Below, piece by piece: positions 6,218 through 12,585 of a DNA stretch of 19,076 bases. The notes beneath the pieces were generated by a model. It did not search any database. It was not told the DNA's origin and worked only from the letters and a program-made list of their open reading frames with translations. Each line of letters starts with the position of its first letter. Position 1 is the stretch's first letter. Location: the NCBI GenBank assembly GCA_905478675.1, contig CAJQJI010000071.1:1-19076 (forward strand). The letters run 5' to 3'. The position numbers and the translations under genes are program-made. Origin of the DNA: Candidatus Altimarinota bacterium (lineage in GTDB: Bacteria > Patescibacteriota > Gracilibacteria > UBA4473).

Positions 6218-7261
6218 ATGACAGAAAACGTTACCCCAGAACGCCTTAGTCAAGTCCATGAGCAAGCGCTCAGTGATTTTTCATCGATTGACTCGCTTGA
6301 ATCACTTCAAGTTTTTACGGCTAAAGTGGTTGGGAAAAAATCTTCTTTAGGAAGTTGGTTTAAAGAATTAAAAGCGTTAGACGTAGAAGCGAAAAAAGAA
6401 TTAGGGCCAAAATTGCAACAATTTAAAACGTATTGGGAACAGGCTTGCGTTGCGAAGCAAAACGAATTAGAAGCCGCGGCTTTGAACCAGAAGCTGAAAT
6501 CAGACTTTATTGATGTTACACAAAGCTATCCGGCTCAAAAGGGGGCCTTGCATCCCTTGTCTCAAGTACAGCGTCATATTGAAACTATTTTTACGGGGAT
6601 GGGGTTTGAGATTGCCGATGGACCAGAAGTAGAAACAGAATGGCATAACTTTGATGCTTTGAATGTGCCGGCAAATCATCCAGCCCGAGATATGCAAGAT
6701 ACGTTTTTTGTCTCATCGGCCCATGAGGATTCACATCAAAATTCAGTTTTACGAACGCAGACTTCTAATATTCAAATCAGAAAAATGTTAGAAAAAGGCG
6801 CGCCGGTACGCATTATCGCGCCTGGTAGAGTGTATAGAAATGAAGATGTTGATGCGACGCATGATGCCATGTTTTACCAAGTAGAAGGGTTAGTGGTTGA
6901 TAAAGATATTTCGGTATCACACTTAAAAGGGACGCTTGAAACGATGCTGTCAGCGGTTTTTTCTAAACCCATGAAAATTCGGATTCGTCCTGGGTACTTT
7001 CCATTTGTAGAACCTGGTTTAGAAGTTGATATTTGGTGGGAATACACTGATAAAAACGGAGAAGAAAAAGGTCGTTGGCTTGAATTTTGTGGAGCGGGCA
7101 TGGTGCATCCAAATGTATTACGTAATAGTGGAGTTGATCCGGAAGAATTTTCTGGTTTTGCTTTTGGTTTTGGGCTCACTCGCTTGGTGATGATGAAGTA
7201 TGGAATCGAAGATATTCGCTTGTTGTCATCAAATAAACGAGAGTTTTTACAACAATTTTAA
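6218..7261 (+). CDS. pheS: Phenylalanine--tRNA ligase alpha subunit
   Basis: A 347-residue class II synthetase alpha subunit of normal length; it charges tRNA-Phe as part of an alpha2-beta2 enzyme in the cytosol. Residues 1-95 form the coiled-coil tRNA-binding arm. The catalytic core follows: FDALNVPANHPARDMQDTFF (145-164), LRTQTSNIQIR (178-188), motif 2 GRVYRNEDVDATHDAMFYQ (203-221), IRPGYFPFVEPGLEVDI (256-272), LEFCGAGMVHPNVL and motif 3 GFAFGFGLTRL (313-323). It starts at the only ATG that keeps the full arm. No SD precedes it. The beta-subunit gene pheT, often directly downstream, is not next to it: the sigma-factor gene follows after 102 bp, so pheT must be elsewhere in the genome. Confidence 0.96.
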   Translation: MTENVTPERLSQVHEQALSDFSSIDSLESLQVFTAKVVGKKSSLGSWFKELKALDVEAKKELGPKLQQFKTYWEQACVAKQNELEAAALNQKLKSDFIDVTQSYPAQKGALHPLSQVQRHIETIFTGMGFEIADGPEVETEWHNFDALNVPANHPARDMQDTFFVSSAHEDSHQNSVLRTQTSNIQIRKMLEKGAPVRIIAPGRVYRNEDVDATHDAMFYQVEGLVVDKDISVSHLKGTLETMLSAVFSKPMKIRIRPGYFPFVEPGLEVDIWWEYTDKNGEEKGRWLEFCGAGMVHPNVLRNSGVDPEEFSGFAFGFGLTRLVMMKYGIEDIRLLSSNKREFLQQF

Positions 7262-7299
7262 TAAAAAGACGTCTGTTACTATGAGGTAGACAGATTCGC

Positions 7300-7305
7300 T
7301 AAAAT
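7300..7305 (+). promoter_or_regulatory. Possible -10 box of the rpoD promoter
   Basis: TAAAAT lies in the 102-bp gap after pheS. The best -35 candidate, TTACTA at 7276-7281, is poor. It would give a leader of about 50 bases, C/A-rich and without an SD, ahead of the ATG at 7364. Confidence 0.35.
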
Positions 7306-7363
7306 CAATACAAACCCCACGTTCGCAAAACTTACTGTTCCGCTTTCTACTTAAAAAAATTCT

Positions 7364-8584
7364 ATGTCAAAGTTCCAAAAAAAGATCGAAAAATACCCGG
7401 TAAACGTTCAGCAACTCATTGCTAAAGGGCGAGATCAAAAATTTATTACCGAGCAAGAATTGATGTCGGTGGTGCCAGATGTAGAAGAAAATTTATTATT
7501 ACTCGACGAATTGTACGAGTTGTTTTTAGATTTAGGGGTAGAAGTGATTGATGTAAAAGAAGAGAAAATTTGGCGAGAGCGGTTAAGTAAAAAAGAAGAG
7601 GGAACCGTTAAAGTAACGATTGAAGATGTAGAGCCAACCGACCAAGATTTAGCGCAAGAAGAAGCTGAAGAGTCGGAAGCCGAAGCGAATGCGTTTGTCG
7701 ATTTATCTGAAATTTCAAACGATTCAGTGCGAATGTATTTGAACGAAATTGGTCGAATCAACCTGCTTACGGCTCAAGAAGAGGTTGATTTAGCAAAACG
7801 GATTGAAAAAGGGGATTTGTCGGCGAAACAAAAATTAGCGGAATCAAATCTGCGTTTGGTGGTTTCAATTGCGAAACGTTATATTGGCCGAGGTCTGCCT
7901 TTCTTAGATTTAATGCAAGAAGGGAACTTTGGTTTGCTTCGGGCGGTAGAAAAGTTTGATTACACGAAAGGATTTAAATTTTCGACTTATGCAACATGGT
8001 GGATTCGCCAAGCGATTACTAGAGCCATCGCGGATCAAGCTCGAACGATTCGGATTCCTGTCCATATGGTGGAAACCATCAATAAATTAACGCATACGCA
8101 ACGACGTTTGCAACAAGAACTTGGTCGAGAACCATTACCAGAAGAAATTGCGGCTGAAATGGACTTAGATCTTAAAAAGGTGAACCATATTCTTAAAATT
8201 TCACAAGATATTGTGTCGCTTGAATCGCCGGTAGGCTCTGAAGAAGATTCTAAACTTGGAGATTTTATTGAAGATGAAGGCGCTCTTTCACCATTCGAAA
8301 CAGCACACCGTGAAATGATTAAAGAAAACATTACGGACTTGCTTCAATATCTATCGGCTCGAGAGCAAAAAATTATTAAAATGCGGTTTGGTTTAGATGA
8401 CGGTGTGCCGCACACGCTTGAAGAGGTTGGAAAAGAATTCAACGTTACGCGTGAACGGATTCGTCAGATTGAGGCGAAAGTGCTTGAAAAATTAAGAACT
8501 CATCCAATGTCGGTTAAAATTTCGGAAGATCCAGGCGCGCACAAAAAATCAGTAACCGATAATTACCCGCTTATGCAACGCTAG
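7364..8584 (+). CDS. rpoD: Primary RNA polymerase sigma factor (RpoD/SigA, sigma-70)
   Basis: A 406-residue group 1 sigma factor that directs RNA polymerase to housekeeping promoters. Residues 12-63 match region 1.1, followed by an acidic linker (about 85-112). Region 1.2 starts at NDSVRMYLNEIGRINLLT (119-136). Regions 2.1-2.4 include SNLRLVVSIAKRY, DLMQEGNFGLLRAVEKFDY and the -10-reading STYATWWIRQAITRAI (207-222). Region 3.0, RIPVHMVETINKL, keeps H234 and E237, the equivalents of the E. coli residues that read the extended -10 TG, which fits the TGn-type promoters in this window. Region 4.2 has the -35 helix-turn-helix at 350-376. An unusual tail of about 27 residues (THPMSVKISEDPGAH onward) extends past the usual end. 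Start ATG without SD. Confidence 0.95.
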   Translation: MSKFQKKIEKYPVNVQQLIAKGRDQKFITEQELMSVVPDVEENLLLLDELYELFLDLGVEVIDVKEEKIWRERLSKKEEGTVKVTIEDVEPTDQDLAQEEAEESEAEANAFVDLSEISNDSVRMYLNEIGRINLLTAQEEVDLAKRIEKGDLSAKQKLAESNLRLVVSIAKRYIGRGLPFLDLMQEGNFGLLRAVEKFDYTKGFKFSTYATWWIRQAITRAIADQARTIRIPVHMVETINKLTHTQRRLQQELGREPLPEEIAAEMDLDLKKVNHILKISQDIVSLESPVGSEEDSKLGDFIEDEGALSPFETAHREMIKENITDLLQYLSAREQKIIKMRFGLDDGVPHTLEEVGKEFNVTRERIRQIEAKVLEKLRTHPMSVKISEDPGAHKKSVTDNYPLMQR

Positions 8585-8591
8585 CTTTTGC

Positions 8592-8619
8592 TTGCAATTG
8601 CCCCTCTAATTTTTATTTT
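8592..8619 (+). promoter_or_regulatory. Possible promoter of greA
   Basis: TTGCAA at 8592-8597 and TATTTT at 8614-8619 are separated by 16 bases. The predicted leader is about 20 bases and has no SD. It fits a separate transcript for greA, although read-through from rpoD 61 bp upstream is possible. Confidence 0.4.
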
Positions 8620-8645
8620 ATTCCACGATAACTCTTACCAATACT

Positions 8646-9131
8646 ATGCCTCAAACAAATGATCAAAATTCGGTTTTACTTACCAAAGAAGGTTTAGCTA
8701 AACTTGAAGAAGAATTAGCGACGCTTAAATCAACGGGGCGTAAAGAAGTTTCGGCCCGCTTAGCAGAAGCCATCTCTTACGGAGATTTGTCTGAAAATTC
8801 TGAGTATGATGAAGCCAAAAATCAACAAGCTTTTATTGAAGGCCGAATTTTAGAACTTGAAGATCAAATCAAGAATGCAGAAATTATTGCTGATTCGGGT
8901 ATGGATAAAGGCACCATTAAAATTGGTTCTATGGTGACTTTAAAGCGAGAAGGAGACTCAGAAGCTCACGAATATACTATTGTTGGTTCAACGGAAGCGG
9001 ATCCAATGTCTCATAAAATTTCTAATGAGTCACCAGTGGGGGAGGCTATCTTAGGAAAAAAAGCGAAAGATAAAGTAAAAGTACAAACTCCAGGTGGTTT
9101 GTTTGAATACACTATTTCTAAGGTAGCGTAA
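8646..9131 (+). CDS. greA: Transcription elongation factor GreA
   Basis: A 161-residue protein of the usual GreA length. Residues 10-83 form the antiparallel coiled coil that enters the RNA polymerase secondary channel, with the tip YGDLSENSEYDEAK (45-58) carrying the acidic residues that stimulate transcript cleavage. Residues 90-161 form the FKBP-like domain (KIGSMVTLKREGDSEAHEYT, then SPVGEAILGKKAKDKV). It rescues backtracked polymerase. It sits downstream of the sigma-factor gene, a transcription-related pair, and ends at a strong terminator. GreB is less likely given the conserved GreA-type tip and lack of a distinct basic patch. Confidence 0.96.
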   Translation: MPQTNDQNSVLLTKEGLAKLEEELATLKSTGRKEVSARLAEAISYGDLSENSEYDEAKNQQAFIEGRILELEDQIKNAEIIADSGMDKGTIKIGSMVTLKREGDSEAHEYTIVGSTEADPMSHKISNESPVGEAILGKKAKDKVKVQTPGGLFEYTISKVA

Positions 9132-9150
9132 TTTAAAACGTCCTAAATTT

Positions 9151-9198
9151 AAGACTAGCCTCTCATGCTAAGTGCATTTGTAGAGACTGGTCTTTTTT
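9151..9198 (+). terminator. Intrinsic terminator after greA
   Basis: A 13-bp stem (AAGACTAGCCTCT with AGAGACTGGTCTT, one G-U and one mismatch) encloses an 18-base loop and is followed by a T-tract. A small nested stem ATGC/GCAT lies in the loop. Confidence 0.85.
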
Positions 9199-9232
9199 AA
9201 ATGGGATAATTTTATTCGCCAAACGGTCCAAT

Positions 9233-9238
9233 TATTAT
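9233..9238 (+). promoter_or_regulatory. Possible -10 box of purC
   Basis: TATTAT, 16 bases before the ATG at 9255, would give a leader of about 10 bases. No convincing -35. Because the greA terminator is directly upstream, purC needs its own promoter here. Confidence 0.35.
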
Positions 9239-9254
9239 TAGGGTTGAAAAGAAC

Positions 9255-10232
9255 ATGAATTACAACGTTTCGGCTGACGACTTAAAGAACTGTCTTGAGA
9301 AAATAGAGTTTGATAATGGAAAGTTTTTTCACCACGGAAAGGTGCGAGATAGTTTTGTTTTAGACGAAAATCGTCGAGCGATTGTTGTTTCAGACCGAGT
9401 CTCTGCCTTTGATTTTATTTTAGGCACTATTCCTTTTAAAGGCCAAGTTTTAAATCAGTTGGCGGCTTGGTGGTTTAAAAAATTGGATGATATTCAGGTG
9501 CCACATCATTTATTGTCGGTCCCGCATCCAAATATTTCCGTGGTGAAAAATGTAACGCCGTTGCCCGTTGAAATTATCGTTCGTGCGTATGTTACCGGTA
9601 CAACTACTACTTCAAGTTGGTATGCATATCAAAATAATAATCGTTCTATTTGTGGTATTGAAATGCCAGAAGGGATGAAGAAAAACGAGATTCTTCCGAC
9701 CCCAATTGTGACGCCTACTACTAAACCAGAGGTTGGGCATGACAGAAATATTTCAAAAGCGGAAATTTTAGAGGAAGGCTTAGTGACGCCTGAAGTGTAT
9801 GAAAAAGTTGAAGCTTATGCTTTGAAAATGTTTGCTCATGGGCAAGCGGTAGCGGCGAAGCAAGGCTTGATTTTAGTGGATACGAAATATGAAATGGGCT
9901 TAACACCAGAAGGGGAGTTATTGGTGATTGATGAAGTGCATACGCCAGATTCTTCGCGTTACTGGGTAGCGGCCTCTTATCAAGAAAAATTAAAGAGTGG
10001 CGAAGAGCCAGAAGGCTTAGACAAAGAGTTTGTGCGACGAATGGTTGTGGAGGCTGGATACGATGTAGATAATGCTTCGCAGGATCCTAAAGATTTTATG
10101 ACAGATGAAATTCGCTTAGCGGCAGCCAAAAAATATTTAGAACTTTATGAGCGTATGACCGCAACGACTATTGATTTAACGAAGCTGGCTAACCCGCAAG
10201 CGGATATTGTAAAAGTTCTAGAAGCACTCTAG
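9255..10232 (+). CDS. purC: Phosphoribosylaminoimidazole-succinocarboxamide (SAICAR) synthase, long ADE1-like form
   Basis: Joins aspartate to CAIR using ATP to form SAICAR in de novo purine synthesis. The protein has 325 residues, clearly longer than the roughly 240-residue E. coli/Bacillus form and closer to the yeast ADE1 type. Signature segments: HGKVRDSFVLD (27-37, ATP site), VSDRVSAFDFILGTIPFKG (45-63), EIIVRAYVTGT (about 106-116), LVDTKYEMGLTPEG and VIDEVHTPDSSRYW in the C-terminal half (metal and nucleotide contacts). The start is an ATG after GAAAAGAAC, at most a weak SD. It is a single-gene unit, with a terminator on either side and no other purine gene in the window, so the rest of the pathway is elsewhere or incomplete. 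Confidence 0.95.
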   Translation: MNYNVSADDLKNCLEKIEFDNGKFFHHGKVRDSFVLDENRRAIVVSDRVSAFDFILGTIPFKGQVLNQLAAWWFKKLDDIQVPHHLLSVPHPNISVVKNVTPLPVEIIVRAYVTGTTTTSSWYAYQNNNRSICGIEMPEGMKKNEILPTPIVTPTTKPEVGHDRNISKAEILEEGLVTPEVYEKVEAYALKMFAHGQAVAAKQGLILVDTKYEMGLTPEGELLVIDEVHTPDSSRYWVAASYQEKLKSGEEPEGLDKEFVRRMVVEAGYDVDNASQDPKDFMTDEIRLAAAKKYLELYERMTATTIDLTKLANPQADIVKVLEAL

Positions 10233-10279
10233 GGAATATTTAACGAATTGTTGTGGATTTTGTTACGCAAAAAGTAGTA

Positions 10280-10316
10280 AAAACCCAAAGCCGTAAAACT
10301 CGGCAATAGGTTTTTG
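10280..10316 (+). terminator. Intrinsic terminator after purC
   Basis: The outer stem AAAAACC/GGTTTTT and the inner stem GCCG/CGGC are separated by a small internal loop. The T-tract is part of the outer stem. It isolates purC from the pilin gene. Confidence 0.7.
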
Positions 10317-10326
10317 TATCAATTAT

Positions 10327-10356
10327 TTGCACAACAACTTGTACCTTTGCTACATT
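10327..10356 (+). promoter_or_regulatory. Promoter of the first pilin gene (extended -10)
   Basis: TTGCAC at 10327-10332, an 18-base spacer, and TACATT at 10351-10356 preceded by TGC (extended -10). Transcription would start near 10363, giving a leader of about 26 bases, AT-rich and lacking an SD. Confidence 0.55.
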
Positions 10357-10388
10357 AGTGAATGCATATTTTTTAACCAATTGTAAAA

Positions 10389-10883
10389 ATGCAAACACTA
10401 AAACAAAAAGGGTTTACCCTAATCGAGTTGCTAGTGGTTATCGTAATTATCGGTATCCTAGCTACTATCTCTGTAGCCACTTTCTCTGGTTACTTCGCAA
10501 AAGCTCGTGATTCTGAACGTCAAGCCGCAATTCGTAATGCAGCAACACTAATGAAAACAGCTCGTGCGGTTGATACTATTACTTCATTCTCGTTAGATGA
10601 AACTACGGTTGCGTCGACTTTGAATGATGAAGGTGGATACTCAATGCCAGCAGCGAATCCAGGGGCTTATTACTACTACTCTAGTGATGCTGACAACTTT
10701 GTTGTTTTTGTTTGTGCTGAAGATTCTGATACACTTATCAGTGACGGTACATCAGCTGACTTAGCTACTTTAGCGGCTGAAAATACTCTAACTTGTTCTG
10801 GTGGAGCAGCGACTCTTGGAGCAGGAACTATTGGTGCGGCTGTTAATACTGATAGCGTTGGATCTTTCAAGTTTGGCGCATAG
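10389..10883 (+). CDS. Type IV pilin-like protein, probable major pilin
   Basis: A 164-residue protein with a class III (prepilin) signal: a short basic leader MQTLKQKG, then the processing site G8/F9 and the hydrophobic helix FTLIELLVVIVIIGILATIS with the conserved Glu at +5. A prepilin peptidase (not in this window) should cut and methylate it; the mature protein would be assembled into pili. The C-terminal domain is Ala/Ser/Thr/Gly-rich with two Cys (VCAED and TCSGG) that could form a disulfide. Highly biased codons, like those of HU, its own extended -10 promoter and terminators on both sides suggest strong monocistronic expression. A pseudopilin is possible, but high expression favours major pilin. 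Confidence 0.88.
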   Translation: MQTLKQKGFTLIELLVVIVIIGILATISVATFSGYFAKARDSERQAAIRNAATLMKTARAVDTITSFSLDETTVASTLNDEGGYSMPAANPGAYYYYSSDADNFVVFVCAEDSDTLISDGTSADLATLAAENTLTCSGGAATLGAGTIGAAVNTDSVGSFKFGA

Positions 10884-10916
10884 TTCTATAGTTTTTATTA
10901 GAAAAAAACTATTTTT

Positions 10917-10951
10917 AAAAACCCCTTCATTATTATGTTGGGGTTTTTTTT
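10917..10951 (+). terminator. Intrinsic terminator after the first pilin gene
   Basis: The 9-bp stem AAAAACCCC/GGGGTTTTT has a loop of about 14 bases and is followed by a run of Ts. It overlaps the -35 region of the next gene by one or two bases, so terminator and promoter are packed back to back. Confidence 0.85.
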
Positions 10952-10978
10952 GTATTTTATCAGGGGAATATCTATAGT
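10950..10978 (+). promoter_or_regulatory. Promoter of the second pilin gene, leaderless
   Basis: TTGTAT at 10950-10955, a 17-base spacer and TATAGT at 10973-10978. The -10 ends seven bases before the ATG at 10986, so the transcript should begin at the start codon. The same TATAGT-N7-ATG layout recurs at 11553. Confidence 0.65.
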
Positions 10979-10985
10979 TAAGCAA

Positions 10986-11513
10986 ATGAAAATTATAAAT
11001 TTGGGTTTTACGCTTATAGAGTTATTAGTAGTGACCGTAATAATTGGAATTTTAACGGCGTTGGGCGTGCCACAACTTAGTAAGTATAGTGAACAAGCTG
11101 GCGATGCTTGGCGTCAATCAATTATTAAAAATGTCGCTAAAATTATATTAGCGGATGAATTTATTTCTTTGGATGGCGTTAATTTTGCAGATTTAGATTC
11201 AGACAATAATTATATTGGGACGGATGATCCCGTTACTGTTTCAGATATTCAGTTAAGACTTAATAATCAAGACTATATATTATCGACAGAAAACGATGGA
11301 GCTTGTTTTCTTTATGGTTATGAATCGACCTTGGCGGAACATAATGATATGTTGATGATTGTGGACCTTGAAGAAGGGGGATTTTTCTATGATGGGACCG
11401 ATTTACCTAAACGAGAAGCGGTAAATATTACCTCGATTGATTGCACGCCCGGCAATGAAGGCGTTACGGGAGGTACTTGGACAAATTACCAGTGGTTGAA
11501 TTTTGTTCCGTAA
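10986..11513 (+). CDS. Type IV pilin-like protein, probable minor pilin/pseudopilin
   Basis: I chose the ATG at 10986 (175 residues). An in-frame ATG at 10935 would add 17 residues, but it lies inside the preceding terminator and upstream of the -10 box. From 10986 the protein starts with a perfect short prepilin leader, MKIINLG, followed by FTLIELLVVTVIIGIL with Glu at +5 and a hydrophobic helix to about residue 27. The globular part is acidic (FADLDSDNNYIGTDDP) with two Cys, near CFLYGYE and DCTPGNE, and ends WTNYQWLNFVP. It differs strongly from the first pilin after the helix and lacks its biased codons. This suggests a minor pilin or pseudopilin of the same machine. The promoter appears leaderless. 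Confidence 0.85.
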   Translation: MKIINLGFTLIELLVVTVIIGILTALGVPQLSKYSEQAGDAWRQSIIKNVAKIILADEFISLDGVNFADLDSDNNYIGTDDPVTVSDIQLRLNNQDYILSTENDGACFLYGYESTLAEHNDMLMIVDLEEGGFFYDGTDLPKREAVNITSIDCTPGNEGVTGGTWTNYQWLNFVP

Positions 11514-11529
11514 AGTAGCTTGGTTTTAC

Positions 11530-11558
11530 TTGAGCCTTAAACTTGAACTGAATATAGT
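11530..11558 (+). promoter_or_regulatory. Promoter of the truncated transferase-like gene, leaderless
   Basis: TTGAGC at 11530-11535, exactly 17 bases, then TATAGT at 11553-11558, seven bases before the ATG at 11566. This nearly copies the spacing and -10 of the second pilin promoter and leaves no leader. Confidence 0.65.
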
Positions 11559-11565
11559 TTAATTA

Positions 11566-12429
11566 ATGCTTAAATATTGGATTACAGGGCGTTTGTTACA
11601 TTTGTTATTAGATTTGTTATTAGTGTATGCCGCCTTTTTGTTGGCTTACTTTATTCGAGTTAATTGGGTTTTTTCAACGGATTTTGATTTTGCGCTCTTT
11701 GCCGCTATGGCTTTTATTGGGGCCATAGTGTGGATTTCTTTTTTAGCGTTTTCACGTTATTATCGCGTGCCACCTCGATCCGGAGGTAAAGAGTGGTACG
11801 ATTTAGTCCTGCTGTTAATTGGAGGGGTTGTGGCAAACGGTATGCTGATTGTGGTTTATTTTTTCCCACAAGAGATTTTGTTTTCACGGCTTATTTGTGT
11901 GTATGCGTTTGTGTTTGGTTCGGCCGCCTTACTTTTTACTCAAGTGGCTTTTAAACTCTTTATGGCTCGAGGAAAAAAGAGCGATCGAAATGTGTATCGA
12001 TTACTGATTGTGGGGGCTAACAATGTAAGTGAAAATTTTATAAAACAATTAGAAAAGTCGCCTTATGCCCTTTATAAAGTGGTAGGAGTGATTGACCCTT
12101 ACGGGTTGAAAAAAGAGATTGCGGGGAGTCAGGTACTCGGGAAGCTTGATAAATTGGAATCAATTTGTGCCGCTCAGGAGGTTACGGCGATTTTACAATG
12201 TGATGCGTTTGAACAAACTTTGAATCTTATTTCTTTTTGTGAACAGCATGATATTAAGTTTCAATTTGACCCAGCCCTACGAGGAATCTTTGAAAAGAAT
12301 CTTCGTATTCGTGAAGTCGCCGGACACACGACGATTTCTTTTGTGAAGCGTGATTTTGAGAATACAACGAAACGTAAACGTTATTCTCTTATTGATGCAG
12401 TGCTAAACCAAGTTTTTGATATCGATTAA
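11566..12429 (+). CDS. Membrane protein with N-terminal and CoA-binding parts of a polyprenyl-phosphate sugar transferase; catalytic domain absent
   Basis: A 287-residue protein. Four membrane segments lie at about 8-31, 40-62, 80-100 and 106-133, followed by a Rossmann-like CoA_binding_3 domain (YRLLIVGANN at 144-153, YKVVGVIDPYG at 170-180, to about 260). This is the layout of WcaJ/PglC-type initiating glycosyl-1-phosphate transferases, usually about 450-470 residues. Here the protein stops at KRKRYSLIDAVLNQVFDID, right where the catalytic helix and domain would begin, and the conserved basic/Asp-Glu catalytic motifs are missing. The following 156 bp contain no obvious remnant of that domain. 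It could be a natural short form acting with a separate catalytic subunit, or a degraded gene. It has its own promoter and an intact frame, which favours a functional short protein. Confidence 0.8.
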   Translation: MLKYWITGRLLHLLLDLLLVYAAFLLAYFIRVNWVFSTDFDFALFAAMAFIGAIVWISFLAFSRYYRVPPRSGGKEWYDLVLLLIGGVVANGMLIVVYFFPQEILFSRLICVYAFVFGSAALLFTQVAFKLFMARGKKSDRNVYRLLIVGANNVSENFIKQLEKSPYALYKVVGVIDPYGLKKEIAGSQVLGKLDKLESICAAQEVTAILQCDAFEQTLNLISFCEQHDIKFQFDPALRGIFEKNLRIREVAGHTTISFVKRDFENTTKRKRYSLIDAVLNQVFDID

Positions 12430-12472
12430 CCCTCTTCTCGACTGGAAGATGGAACATAATTTAAAATAGAAC

Positions 12473-12528
12473 GGAGAGATCTTCGGCTTTGTATAAATTT
12501 TTTAAAATACAATTTTGAAGATTTCTCC
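12473..12528. repeat. Inverted repeat (12-bp arms) between convergent genes
   Basis: GGAGAGATCTTC at 12473-12484 pairs with GAAGATTTCTCC at 12517-12528 (one G-U), and a nested TTGTAT/ATACAA stem lies in the loop. It sits in the 156-bp gap between the plus-strand transferase-like gene and gyrB. No T-tract follows on either strand, so it may be a factor-aided terminator or an RNA-stabilising hairpin. I see nothing else in the gap. Confidence 0.6.
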
Positions 12529-12585
12529 ACTCAGTTTCTTCCTGAACTACTTTATTCGGTCGAAAAGACGAATTGGTAATAGTTT

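Noticed and set aside
7266..7295. AGACGTCT palindrome and TCTGT/ACAGA inverted repeat after pheS as a terminator
   Set aside because: Arms are short (4-5 bp), the loop is long and no T-tract follows.
10935..10985. Upstream ATG extending the second pilin by 17 residues
   Set aside because: It lies in the preceding terminator and upstream of a good TATAGT promoter; the shorter form gives an exact prepilin leader.
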